64,000 nucleotides of DNA. It comes from CAYUVA01 sp964448115 [NCBI: uncultured bacterium] (GTDB lineage Bacteria > CAYUVA01). The position numbers were made by a program, and so were the translations under genes. Where the stretch lies: the NCBI GenBank assembly GCA_964448115.1, contig CAYUVA010000019.1, positions 1-64,000 of the forward strand. Reading direction: 5' to 3'. Each line of letters starts with the position of its first letter. Position 1 is the first letter of the stretch. Below are positions 17,579 through 26,598 of the stretch, one piece after another. The notes below the pieces were generated by a model that worked only from the letters and a program-made list of their open reading frames with translations, made no database searches and was not told the DNA's origin.

Positions 17579-18646
17579 CTAAAAGACATCCCATGGTTCG
17601 GGTAAGAATAGCCTTCTATAGGTCTCCAGGGCATATCGGTCGCTCATGCCGGCGATATAATCGCAGACGATCTGCTTCAGGCTCTCGTCCTTGAATTGGG
17701 GTTTGGAGTACATTTCATAGCGTGGTATCTGTAAAGGATGGTGCGAATAGTACTCGAACAGCTCGCGCAGGATCTTCTCAACCTTCACCATAGAAATCTT
17801 TGCCCTATCATCAAGGTAAACATTCTCATAAAGAAAGCTGCGCAGCTCGACAAGCACCTCATATAGTCCGGGGCTTGCCTTGATTGCATCAAGCTTGCTA
17901 TCCAACGATGAGTATATCACATCCCTGATCATACTATCGAGGCGGCTTTTTATGGTTTCTCCCAGACGCTTTGCAATATGCTTGGGCACTGAACCGGGTC
18001 GCAAGATACCGGCTCTGATTGCATCATCGAGGTCATGGTTCACATAAGCGATGATATCGCTAATTCGCACCACCTGTCCCTCAAGTGTCGCCGGGATCGA
18101 TTCGCTTGGTTCAAGGATGGGCATGTTCATTCCCTTGGAATGTCTCATGATCCCATCTCGCACCTCCCAGGTAAGATTCAGCCCCTCGCCATCATTTTCG
18201 AGCAGATCTACTACCCGTAGGCTCTGCAGGTTGTGTTGGAACTCGCTGCCCATGCACTCGGTAAGCACCTGCTCCCCAGCGTGCCCAAATGGCGTATGCC
18301 CCAGGTCATGCCCTAGCGCGATAGCTTCGGTGAGATCCTCATTCAAGCGCAAAGCTCTCGAGATCGTCCGAGCGACCTGCATTACCTCGAGCGTGTGCGT
18401 TAGCCTGGTGCGATAATGATCCCCAGCCGGGGATAGAAAAACCTGTGTCTTGTGTTTGAGCCTACGAAACGCCTTGCAGTGGATTATACGATCCCGATCC
18501 CGCTGGAAGTCGGTTCGGATCTCGCACTTAGGTTCATAATTCTGCCTGCCGCGGCTTTGGCTGGATGGACATGCTTGGGCACATAGCAAGCTCTCCTCTA
18601 TACTCTCGTAGCGTTGACGAATTGTAAGTTTATCTTCGCTGGACAC
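17579..18646 (-). CDS. dgt: Deoxyguanosinetriphosphate triphosphohydrolase-like (dGTPase) protein
   Basis: An HD-superfamily enzyme that hydrolyses dNTPs to nucleoside and triphosphate. RTDFQRDRDRI, FRRLKHKTQVF, RLTHTLEV (His84), LGHDLGHTPFGH (HD at 113-114) and the C-terminal ISDIIAYVNHDLDDA motif are all present; 355 residues is normal for the dGTPase-like group. The start is GTG at 18646, 18 bp after the stop of the upstream TPR gene, with only a weak SD. It is usually found beside dnaG or rpoD; here it lies between a TPR membrane protein and an S8 peptidase. Confidence 0.92.
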   Translation of the reverse strand: MSSEDKLTIRQRYESIEESLLCAQACPSSQSRGRQNYEPKCEIRTDFQRDRDRIIHCKAFRRLKHKTQVFLSPAGDHYRTRLTHTLEVMQVARTISRALRLNEDLTEAIALGHDLGHTPFGHAGEQVLTECMGSEFQHNLQSLRVVDLLENDGEGLNLTWEVRDGIMRHSKGMNMPILEPSESIPATLEGQVVRISDIIAYVNHDLDDAIRAGILRPGSVPKHIAKRLGETIKSRLDSMIRDVIYSSLDSKLDAIKASPGLYEVLVELRSFLYENVYLDDRAKISMVKVEKILRELFEYYSHHPLQIPRYEMYSKPQFKDESLKQIVCDYIAGMSDRYALETYRRLFLPEPWDVF

Positions 18647-18664
18647 CTTGTTGCAACGGCTTCA

Positions 18665-19465
18665 TTAGCCTTCGGATTCTGCCTTTGACTCTACAAGTAT
18701 ATTCTCGGTTTCAGATTCGGTTGAGGATACTTGATCCATCCTTGCCTCGACCACAGCCAGCTTGCGCTCTGCCTGCCTAGCAAAGGTCGTACCCGGTTCC
18801 ACCTGGCTTTTTACCTGTTGATAAAGCTCCCTTGCCTTGGGGAGATTCCCTTTATCCTCGTATAGACGAGCTAGCTCCATTAGAGCCAGGAACCTCAGCG
18901 GCGAATCCGGGTACTGCCTGCTAATCTCTTCGAGCCTGGTCATCGCCTCATCGACCCTACCGTCTCCCTCCAGAGAAAAAGCAATTGCAAGCCTTGCCGA
19001 GGCTGCATAGTATCCATCAGGATACTTCTTTAGGTACTGCTTGAAGGTTTCGATGCTGCTGGTGAACTTGCCCTGCTCGTACTGCGCCTTGCCAAGGTAG
19101 TACAGAGCTTCCTCGCTAACATTGCTGCTGCTGAACTGGTTTGCAACTCGTGAGAAGTTTTCCTCTGCCTGTTGTAGCCTGAATTCAACCTCGTCTTTAC
19201 TCACCAGATCGTCGGTTCGTTGTACAGTGAAGGCGTTCGAGTAGTTATCCCAGGCTGTATAATATGCGTTGGCTGCCTGTCGGTTCATCGAGTCCTGGTA
19301 GTAGTTATATCCGAAGTATCCGACGATGATTAAAAGGACTCCGGTAACGATATAAGCTAAAGTGGTTCGATTCTCCTTGAACCATTCGATCGTCTCGGTT
19401 ACCCAGTTGACAAAGGGGTCTTCCTTCAGGTGAAGCTCCGCCTTTTTATAATGTCGCTTTGCCAT
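18665..19465 (-). CDS. Single-pass membrane TPR protein, YfgM-like
   Basis: A 266-residue protein with a basic N-terminus, one membrane helix (about 33-55, LAYIVTGVLLIIVGYFGYNYY) and a periplasmic tetratricopeptide domain (ALYYLGKAQYEQGKF, LRFLALMELARLYEDKGN). The layout resembles YfgM and related chaperone-like anchors. The start is set by a perfect TAAGGAGG 7-8 nt before the ATG at 19465; a longer open frame upstream only translates a palindromic repeat. The first 13 codons, SD and leader are duplicated at 23624-23817 beyond the AT-rich island. It heads the run with dgt and the S8 peptidase. Confidence 0.85.
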   Translation of the reverse strand: MAKRHYKKAELHLKEDPFVNWVTETIEWFKENRTTLAYIVTGVLLIIVGYFGYNYYQDSMNRQAANAYYTAWDNYSNAFTVQRTDDLVSKDEVEFRLQQAEENFSRVANQFSSSNVSEEALYYLGKAQYEQGKFTSSIETFKQYLKKYPDGYYAASARLAIAFSLEGDGRVDEAMTRLEEISRQYPDSPLRFLALMELARLYEDKGNLPKARELYQQVKSQVEPGTTFARQAERKLAVVEARMDQVSSTESETENILVESKAESEG

Positions 19466-19619
19466 TCCAAAAGCCTCCTTAGAAAGAGTCCTCGCCCCCT
19501 GCCCTCTCCAAGTCTGGAGATGGGATGTCGAACTCCCCTTCCCCAAACTTGGGCAAGGGGCCGGGGGATGGGGTCTCCTTTAATTATCATTACACAAGGT
19601 TTGAGTTTAGCATAACTTG
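19426..19619. repeat. 194-bp direct repeat, left copy
   Basis: Matches 23624-23817 base for base without indels. The first 134 bp are identical; the last 60 bp differ at several positions. It holds codons 1-13 of the TPR gene, its TAAGGAGG site and a GC-rich palindromic sequence (CCCTCTCC...GGAGATGGG and CCCCTTCCCC...GGGCAAGGGG) of the REP-like kind common in environmental genomes. Confidence 0.95.
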
Positions 19620-19804
19620 AAGACTTGATCATATATCGATTTGCATTCCCAGATCTTCAGTTTGAAATTGCTTTACTAGGGGGAAGTCCTTTTCTTGAAA
19701 AATGTTATCCCCAATCCCCAATGCCAAGAGCTTTATCAATTATGTTCTTCAAGTCAAAGGCTCTAAGCACCTTGACCCCTCCTCTTTTATAGAATAGATC
19801 ATTA

Positions 19805-21838
19805 CTATCTCATTATTAGCATTGGCTCGGACATGTTAGGAGTAACAAATATCATTTCAAGTTCTTGTAAAGTTTTACCCTCACAAAAGTCTATTAGTTT
19901 AATGATTTGTTCAAGATCTTGCTGTAAGTTAGAATCCATTCTCACATATAGTTGCATAATTACAAACTGCAAATCTAATGCAAATTGTTCATCAATTAAT
20001 ATTTCATTTGGCAATAAATCTCCATTGAAATAAAGTTTTAACATATTACATATTCTATTCACAATCTTCATTATATCTAATGAAAGATAAGGATCATTTT
20101 TTACTGTATGCATACTAGAATTGACAATTCTATATAATGTTTTTACTAATGAATCACCGAATACTGTATTTTCTATAATAAAATTTCTAAATAAATATAA
20201 TTCTTTATCTTTAGCATATTGTTCATCTCGATTTCCAAAGGTAATTGCTGATATAAAACCTTTCCAAAGAATATTTTCATCAACATATTCTAACATTATT
20301 GGATTATCATCTATGGTAATTGTTGCAATATTCGGAGAAATTTCACTGGTTTCATATCTTTCCCATGTTTCATTAAATATATTATAAATTAAATAATATC
20401 CCGGCGATTTTTCCATCTGGAAATCAAAAGTGATTTCTTGATTATTATTTGACCATAAAATAACTCTATAAATTCCTTCTATATTAAAAGTAAAACCATA
20501 GATGCTATTATTAACCCATTTTTTTTGAAAAGTCAATCCACATAAATATTTGTTTAGAAATTTTATTCCTTTATAAGCGAGCTTATATTCTAAAAATGGT
20601 TCGTTAGGGAAACCATTTTCAACATCAAATCTAGATCTTCCATCTGTAATAATACCTGATTGATCAAATCTATCAAAAGGCTGCACAGCGCAATTATGTG
20701 TTACATAAACATCATCTTCTAGACATTCATCTGTCTGGCATTCATAAATTATATTACTATAATTTTTATCTTGAAATAAGCACCAGGATTCTAAAAATGA
20801 TCCTTCATATAAAGTACCGCAATTTATTTTTTTAACATTATGAGATAATGCAATTACTATCTGTTTAATATAATGCCTAGCTTGTTTCAAATCACTACGC
20901 CATTCATAAATACTAATTTCAGGTGCATAACAATCGTATGGTAAACTACAATATCTATCACTATATGTGCCATGTTCAGTTATCCAAATTTCAGCGTCAA
21001 AACATCCACGTGAATTAAGTATATTTTTAATATCCTCTATTGAATCTGATAATTCGGCTTCAGTTTCTTGGCTTTGAAAATTATTAACAGGATTTGGATA
21101 TGGAAATAAATGTGCATCTACAAAATCAAACTCATCGCATTTAAGTCCACTAGGATTAAATATCGAATAAATCATTTCTTTAAGAAAATTTCTCGAACTT
21201 TGGCTTGTAAGACAAGAAATTCCTGTTAAGCCAATAACGGTCGCTAATTGATTACATGAATAGTAATCTTTTAATTCATAAATTACATTTTTTATATTCC
21301 TGAATGTCATAGAATATCCTATCGGAGAGAATTCATCATTTTCAAGATCAAGTTCATTGCCTACCTGCCAATAATCAACAGTACAAATTATTTTCATAGA
21401 TAAATTATTAATTATGACATCTTCTTCAATGAACCTTTTAAAACCATATAGACCATTAATTAAATCACCCCCAGGAGGGGTTGTAATATCTACTGTAAAA
21501 ACTATCTTTAAAGGTTGTTGTGGATTATTCTTAGAATGTTCAATTATATTTTTTATTCTTTCTAATTGTAAATAATATGATTGTTCATCTGTTTTAAAAA
21601 ACCAAGTTACTCTTATCCAACCAATGCCTAATTGTTCCGCATCTGATATTCTCCTTTCAATAGGGACATTGATTTCATTACCATAGAGATCAATTCCAAT
21701 TGGGTCATTTAATTATAAAAGTCCCATGTTTGGGTTACTTATAACTCCCCAAGAATTGATGTTTAGTATAAATAAAAATACTAATGAGATATTAGTGATC
21801 ATTTTTTCCTTTTGATTTAGCTTGACCGTCTTTTTCAT
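19805..21838 (-). pseudogene. Secreted glycoside hydrolase (TIM-barrel clan) with in-frame stop
   Basis: One continuous frame of 678 codons interrupted only by a TAA at codon 42 (21713-21715). Codons 1-41 encode a signal peptide (MKKTVKLNQKEKM, then NISLVFLFILNIN) behind GAGAGG, 7 nt from the ATG at 21838. After the stop the frame continues with IDLYGNEINVPIERR and AEQLGIGWIRVTWFF, the first strands of a retaining beta/alpha-barrel hydrolase. WQVGNELD (acid/base Glu) and WITEHGTYSD (nucleophile Glu) follow. The family resembles GH39/GH5-like enzymes; the substrate is unknown. An internal ATG at 21397 opens a 530-codon frame, but that lacks the barrel start. It lies downstream of the membrane protein at 21919-23601, inside the AT-rich island. 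Confidence 0.72.
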
Positions 21839-21918
21839 CTGATACCTCTCTTTCTTTTTACATTACTGCTTTATTGTTTCTTATTGTCATTCATACCTTT
21901 TATAATCCTAATATCCTC

Positions 21919-23601
21919 CTAATTTCTATGGATGTCAATATATAAAAATTTCTGTGTTAAATGCTTCTTAGCATCATGATTAATGTATATGTCTATTTTT
22001 TGATGATTTGGAAGATTATATTCAAAATAACTTATATTCTTATCAGATAAGAATTGAATAGATCGCATTTGAGCAGAACTTAGCTCTCGTCCCCACGGTA
22101 TATTATAACAGATACGATGAATAGGTCCTATAACAACAGCATCCTGATTTTTTAAGAATTCATCAGTCAATGGTTTATTCACTAAGGGCCATGGTCTTTT
22201 AATTCTCATGTTTTTTATTTTTAATATATTTTTATAGAATTTAGCGATACTATCGGAAGTATGTACATGGCTAGCTAGCCACAGAACATCATATTGTCTT
22301 TGTGAAATATGTCTATTTATATCTAATAATATATCTGAAATTCTCCAATTAGGAACAGTATGTAGATCTGGCTGGATAATATAAAGTTTTCTTATATTTT
22401 TTTCATTTTTACTGCAATTTTTTTCAAATGAATGAAAAACAATTTCTTGTCCAAATATCACATTTATATTTAATTTATTCAAGTTAATCCTTAATCGTTG
22501 ATTTCTCTTTTCTAGTGGTGTAGTGATAAAAATCATATACATAAATGACATTATAATTAATGAAATAACAATTACTTTAACATAGATATTTTTCCAATAT
22601 CTATGATATCCATTTGCAGCAATCATTGAAATTATTATTATCAATGGCAATGTAAATCTATATTCTTTATTTGGGAATGAATAAAAAATGATTATAGGTA
22701 TGAATAAAATTATAAAATAAGTAATAATTTCTCTAAATTTCTTTTTGCTTATATTATCAATAATATAAAAAAATATTCCTATGCAAATTGTAATAAAAAT
22801 TAAAGCACCACATTGATTGGAAAATAATTGTTTTATCCATGTTATTATTTTAGACTGATTAATCTGCTTTAAATCACCAGCTTGACTGTGATAAACAAAG
22901 ACATCAAATTGATGGGGCAAACTACACCAATACCAAGATATAATTATTAGTATAAATATAATAATACCAGTAATTAAATGAAATATCTCTTTTTTATTAA
23001 ATAAGAAAATTGACTTTAAAATAATAATTAATAATAATGGAAGAGTAAAGATTAAAGCAGTTTGCCTAACAAGGAATGGCAAAGCCAATAAAACATAAGA
23101 TATATAACTATATATTTTTTTCTTATTTTTCGTTATTATAAAAAACCCTAAATATGATAAACTCATAGTAGAAAGCATCGCACCATCAGGAAAAAATTCT
23201 CTGAGATACTTTAATACTCCTGGAGAACATAATATTAATATTAAAGCAATATATGATTCATATAAATTCCTAATATAATTGCCGTAAATATAAAAAGATA
23301 ATATAATAATGATTGTCCATATTATTTGAGAAAAGTATAAACTATCTACGCTGCCATTAAATAAAAAAGATGCTGTCAGTCTTAATAGTGGGGGATAATC
23401 ATAAGACTGATACCAAGAATATTTTATCCCTGCTATTATTCCATTATTATCTATTTCCTGCTTAATATCATAAGCCGCTTGGAGATGTTTTGCTTCATCA
23501 ATACCTATGCTAGAATGTTTGGTAATCCATAAAAATTGCCATGCAACGAAAAATATTGTTGTAAAAATATATAAAAATTTTAATTTAGATCTATTCGACA
23601 A
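21919..23601 (-). CDS. GT-C type multi-spanning glycosyltransferase-like membrane protein
   Basis: A 560-residue, very AT-rich gene. The protein has about ten to twelve membrane helices in its first 370 residues and a soluble C-terminus. An acidic pair in the first extracytoplasmic loop (SSIGIDEAKH) and the segment SYDYPPLLRL resemble ArnT/PMT-type GT-C transferases that use a polyprenyl-linked sugar. The start is TTG at 23601 with only an A-rich leader; an in-frame TAA lies seven codons upstream. The original start may therefore have been lost when the island joined the repeat at 23623. Followed after 80 bp by the glycoside hydrolase pseudogene. Confidence 0.6.
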   Translation of the reverse strand: MSNRSKLKFLYIFTTIFFVAWQFLWITKHSSIGIDEAKHLQAAYDIKQEIDNNGIIAGIKYSWYQSYDYPPLLRLTASFLFNGSVDSLYFSQIIWTIIIILSFYIYGNYIRNLYESYIALILILCSPGVLKYLREFFPDGAMLSTMSLSYLGFFIITKNKKKIYSYISYVLLALPFLVRQTALIFTLPLLLIIILKSIFLFNKKEIFHLITGIIIFILIIISWYWCSLPHQFDVFVYHSQAGDLKQINQSKIITWIKQLFSNQCGALIFITICIGIFFYIIDNISKKKFREIITYFIILFIPIIIFYSFPNKEYRFTLPLIIIISMIAANGYHRYWKNIYVKVIVISLIIMSFMYMIFITTPLEKRNQRLRINLNKLNINVIFGQEIVFHSFEKNCSKNEKNIRKLYIIQPDLHTVPNWRISDILLDINRHISQRQYDVLWLASHVHTSDSIAKFYKNILKIKNMRIKRPWPLVNKPLTDEFLKNQDAVVIGPIHRICYNIPWGRELSSAQMRSIQFLSDKNISYFEYNLPNHQKIDIYINHDAKKHLTQKFLYIDIHRN

Positions 23602-23663
23602 TTGTAATTTTTTCTTTTTTTAGTCAGGTGAAGCTCCGCCTTTTTATAATGTCGCTTTGCCAT
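23580..23663 (-). pseudogene. Duplicated 5' end of the TPR gene, fused to island sequence
   Basis: Codons 1-13 are identical to the start of the TPR gene (MAKRHYKKAELHL) and keep the TAAGGAGG site. From codon 14 the frame runs into the AT-rich island and stops at 23580-23582, giving 27 codons. It overlaps the start of the membrane protein gene in another frame, so ribosomes loaded here could in principle feed that gene. Confidence 0.7.
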
Positions 23664-23817
23664 TCCAAAAGCCTCCTTAGAAAGAGTCCTCGCCCCCTGC
23701 CCTCTCCAAGTCTGGAGATGGGATGTCGAACTCCCCTTCCCCAAACTTGGGCAAGGGTCCGGGGGATGGGATCTTTTTTAATTATCATTATACAATGTTA
23801 AAGTTTAACATAACTTG
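23624..23817. repeat. 194-bp direct repeat, right copy
   Basis: Partner of 19426-19619 at a constant offset of 4198 bp. The half next to the island is identical; the half facing the SRPBCC gene has diverged (for example GGGTCC against GGGGCC and GATCTTT against GGTCTCC). Confidence 0.95.
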
Positions 23818-23866
23818 CAGCATTATTCATACTCGCTGGGCATAGCAAACAAGGCATATATGGAAA

Positions 23867-24529
23867 CTATCGACCTTCTGCTTCCAGGCTAGCTTTTTTC
23901 CTTAGCCCCAGCCTGATATCGCGCAGTGTGAGCAGCGCCGCGCCTACATTCAAGCCATGCTCCATCGAAGGATTGGAGCTTATTATAACCCGCACGATCC
24001 AACTCTGCTCCTTGACCGGTGAATACAGGTTATAAACCAAGATGGTGGTATTGAGATCCTCGCCGGGATAAAGGCTGTAGTTATAATACCCTCCCTTAAG
24101 GTCTCCATCTATCCACTCCCCTCTAAGCGAGTGCATCGGCTCAGCCTTGAAAAGCAATGTATATTTCAGACTGGTCAAGGGCACCTTCAGCTCGAAATAG
24201 ACCTTGTACTGGTTCTTGAACCTGCCCAATCTCTCACATCTCTTGAGATTGTTGAAGTATTTAGTGTAATTGTCGAAATCGAGCAGGAACTCCCAGACTT
24301 CGGACACTGGGTGATCGAGCAGGGTTATGGCAGTAGCCTGCTTCAGCGATCCATCCTCGTTGGACTCGATCAAGCCGACCTCTCCCCTTTGCAGCATCTG
24401 TATAACCGTTCCCTTGTCCAGGGTCATATCGAGGATCTTTATCTTTGTCCCATCTTGCCCTGATGCAGGGACGATGATAACGCAAAAGCAAAGTAATAAG
24501 CTAAAGATGATGCAAAATCTAAGGGGCAT
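23867..24529 (-). CDS. Exported SRPBCC (START/polyketide-cyclase fold) protein
   Basis: A 220-residue protein with a clear signal peptide (first 24 residues, ending VPASGQ). The rest fits the SRPBCC helix-grip fold: an ITLLDHPVSEVWEFLLDFDNYTKYF-type opening is typical of this lipid or hydrophobic-ligand binding family. The likely role is binding a small hydrophobic molecule outside the cytoplasm; the ligand is unknown. It lies 4 bp downstream of the sirtuin stop, so it is probably in an operon ltaE-sirtuin-SRPBCC. The duplicated repeat lies 50 bp past its stop. Confidence 0.7.
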   Translation of the reverse strand: MPLRFCIIFSLLLCFCVIIVPASGQDGTKIKILDMTLDKGTVIQMLQRGEVGLIESNEDGSLKQATAITLLDHPVSEVWEFLLDFDNYTKYFNNLKRCERLGRFKNQYKVYFELKVPLTSLKYTLLFKAEPMHSLRGEWIDGDLKGGYYNYSLYPGEDLNTTILVYNLYSPVKEQSWIVRVIISSNPSMEHGLNVGAALLTLRDIRLGLRKKASLEAEGR

Positions 24530-24533
24530 AGGC

Positions 24534-25298
24534 TCAAACTCCCCCTTGCAGGCGGGACATAACCTGGTCTGCGATGACTCCTAGGCTCTCGTTTATCACC
24601 AGGGTTGCCATGGAGTCATAAGGTGTGCTATCTCGATTCAATATTATAAGCCTGGCGCCGGATTGGAGCGCAATCCTGGGCAGGTCGGCAACTGGATAGA
24701 CAACTAACGAGGAACCGAGCACGATCATGGTATCGCAGGTTCGTGCCAGCTTGACTGCCCGGGCGAAGTCTTCTGCTGGCAGCGGATCGCCGAACAGCAC
24801 CACATCGGGCTTGATGACTCCCTCGTCCTTGTCGCAGCGTGGGGGATTTTGCCCCGAGGTGAACTTGTTGACGATGATCTCCATAGAGTACTTTTCCTCG
24901 CAAGTGGTACAGGTTCCCTCGCGCAGGTTGCCATGCACCTCGATTACATCCCTTGAGCCAGCCTTTTGGTGTAATCCGTCTATGTTCTGTGTTATAACCG
25001 TTTTGACTTTGCCCATCTCTTCCAGTACAGCGAGCATCTTATGCGCTTTAGTCGGCTCAGCGGAGATGATCTGTGGCACCAGCTCAGCAGAGACCTCATA
25101 GAAGACCTTGGGATTTCTGTTGAAGCCATCCCTGGTAAAGGCGACCATGGGATCTATTCGCGCCCACAAGCCGACATTAGGGCTTCGAAAGTCCGGTATC
25201 CCCGCCTCGGTGCTGATCCCAGCCCCGGTCAGAGCAGTAATGTATTTGCTGGTATTTATTACATCAACCAGCATCTGGTAGTCATCGGACAGGTTCAT
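24534..25298 (-). CDS. NAD-dependent protein deacylase (sirtuin)
   Basis: Sir2 enzymes remove acyl groups from lysines using NAD. Present are TALTGAGISTEAGIPDFR (NAD site), TQNIDGLHQKAGS and EVHGN (catalytic His), and the FGDPLP and GSSLVVYP motifs. The zinc site is unusual: CTTC is followed by CDKD instead of the normal CxxC, so one ligand would be Asp. I chose the ATG at 25298 because it gives the usual 20 residues before GAGIS; an in-frame ATG at 25352 would add 18 residues and start 3 bp after the ltaE stop. AAGGAGG lies 14 nt before 25298. Confidence 0.88.
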   Translation of the reverse strand: MNLSDDYQMLVDVINTSKYITALTGAGISTEAGIPDFRSPNVGLWARIDPMVAFTRDGFNRNPKVFYEVSAELVPQIISAEPTKAHKMLAVLEEMGKVKTVITQNIDGLHQKAGSRDVIEVHGNLREGTCTTCEEKYSMEIIVNKFTSGQNPPRCDKDEGVIKPDVVLFGDPLPAEDFARAVKLARTCDTMIVLGSSLVVYPVADLPRIALQSGARLIILNRDSTPYDSMATLVINESLGVIADQVMSRLQGGV

Positions 25299-25355
25299 GT
25301 CGATTTCACCAACCTCCTTGATAATTCCAACCAGCTTCTTCAATAATACCATAGA

Positions 25356-26390
25356 TTATCTGAAACTTCCCAGAACCTCAATAGTCTTGTCAATATCCGA
25401 ATCGGATATATCCATGTGTGTAACCATGCGCATAGAATCGATCCCGGTGGCAAAGGCGAGGATATCGTTTTTAGCCAGGAACTCCACCAGGTCTTTTGCA
25501 GTCTTGCCTGGTTTTATGAGCCTGAAGCGCACGATGTTGGTCTGTACGCTTTCCATATCGATCTCAAAGGCGGGCATGCTATGGATAGCCTCGGCGAGCC
25601 TCCTGGCTCTACGATGATCATCAGCCAGCAGATTGATATTGTTTTGCAATGCGTATATGCCGGCGGCAGCCAATATGCCTGCCTGGCGCATGGCACCGCC
25701 AAGCATCCTGCGGAAGCGCCTTGTTTTGTTTATGTAATCAGCGCTGCCGGCGACCATAGCTCCCACAGGGGCACCAAGCCCCTTTGACAAGCAGAATGAT
25801 ACGCTGTCATAGTACTTGACATGTTCCTTGATGTCGTTCCCGGCTGCTATGGCAGAGTTGAAAATCCTTGCCCCATCGCAATGGATGGGCAATCCGTGCT
25901 CTTGGGCGATCTCGGCTATTTCCTTGAGCCAATGGCGCACAAAGACCGTGCCCCCAGCCGCATTATGGGTATCCTCCAGCCAGATAAGCCTGGTCTGGGG
26001 CATGGTGATATGTGCGGGTCTGATGCCTTGCTTTACCTCATGCACAGTAAGTGCTCCCTTGCTTCCCTGCAAAAGGTTGTATTGGACGCCGCTGATGAAA
26101 GGGGCTGCGGCAGCCTCATGGGTAACTACATGGGAGTCTCTCTGGATGATAACCTCGCAGCCGGGGGTTGCATAATAGAGCATGGAGACCTGGTTTGCCA
26201 TCACCCCGCTGGCAACGAACATGGCAGCCTCCTTGCCGAGCATGGAGGCTGTCATTTCCTCCAGTCGTTTCACGGTGGGATCATCGCGGAGCACATCATC
26301 GCCGACTATAGCCTCTGCGATAGCCTTTCGCATCCCCGGTGAGGGTCGGGTTACCGTATCGCTTCGCAGGTCTATCTTTCCCTGGTACAT
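25356..26390 (-). CDS. ltaE: Low-specificity threonine aldolase
   Basis: A PLP enzyme that cleaves threonine or allo-threonine to glycine and acetaldehyde. The start IDLRSDTVTRPSPGMR is the family signature, with HGLPIHCDGARIFN and the PLP-lysine region FCLSKGLGAPVG near residue 200; 344 residues is normal. It is the first gene of a minus-strand run with the sirtuin and the SRPBCC protein. A 208-bp gap separates it from the divergent histidine kinase. Confidence 0.94.
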   Translation of the reverse strand: MYQGKIDLRSDTVTRPSPGMRKAIAEAIVGDDVLRDDPTVKRLEEMTASMLGKEAAMFVASGVMANQVSMLYYATPGCEVIIQRDSHVVTHEAAAAPFISGVQYNLLQGSKGALTVHEVKQGIRPAHITMPQTRLIWLEDTHNAAGGTVFVRHWLKEIAEIAQEHGLPIHCDGARIFNSAIAAGNDIKEHVKYYDSVSFCLSKGLGAPVGAMVAGSADYINKTRRFRRMLGGAMRQAGILAAAGIYALQNNINLLADDHRRARRLAEAIHSMPAFEIDMESVQTNIVRFRLIKPGKTAKDLVEFLAKNDILAFATGIDSMRMVTHMDISDSDIDKTIEVLGSFR

Positions 26391-26598
26391 ATCTTGAAAA
26401 AATCCTTTCCATAATAACCTGATATTTTTACAATGAATAAAATCGTATCACCGGACAGATAAATTGCAAACCATTTTGGACTACTGCCTAAGAAAGAAAA
26501 TGTAATTTCGTGCATGATAATTTCCATAGCCTCATGTTTGTTCATTTGCTTTGAAAATGTTATCGATTTGAATTACTATTGTTTTTGAGGGCTGTAAT

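Larger units (their letters stand above)
19620..23623. mobile_element. AT-rich genomic island between direct repeats
   Basis: The 4.0 kb between the two 194-bp repeat copies is much more AT-rich than its surroundings, and the two genes inside use AT-ending codons. It carries a nonsense-mutated glycoside hydrolase and a GT-C type membrane protein, both on the minus strand. No transposase or integrase is visible. The right edge is sharp: at 23623/23624 the island joins codon 13 of a duplicated TPR gene start. At the left end, 19705-19770 on the minus strand is a 21-codon ORF (GTG start behind AGGAGG) that looks like a decapitated gene start. The arrangement fits integration of a circular segment by recombination within the 194-bp module. 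Confidence 0.7.

Noticed and set aside
19466-19546. N-terminal extension of the TPR gene to a start at 19546
   Set aside because: It only translates the REP-like palindromic repeat. The TAAGGAGG site fits the ATG at 19465.
19705-19770. 21-codon ORF with strong SD as a real small protein
   Set aside because: It sits at the island edge and stops quickly; more likely the cut start of a lost gene. Mentioned only within the island entry.
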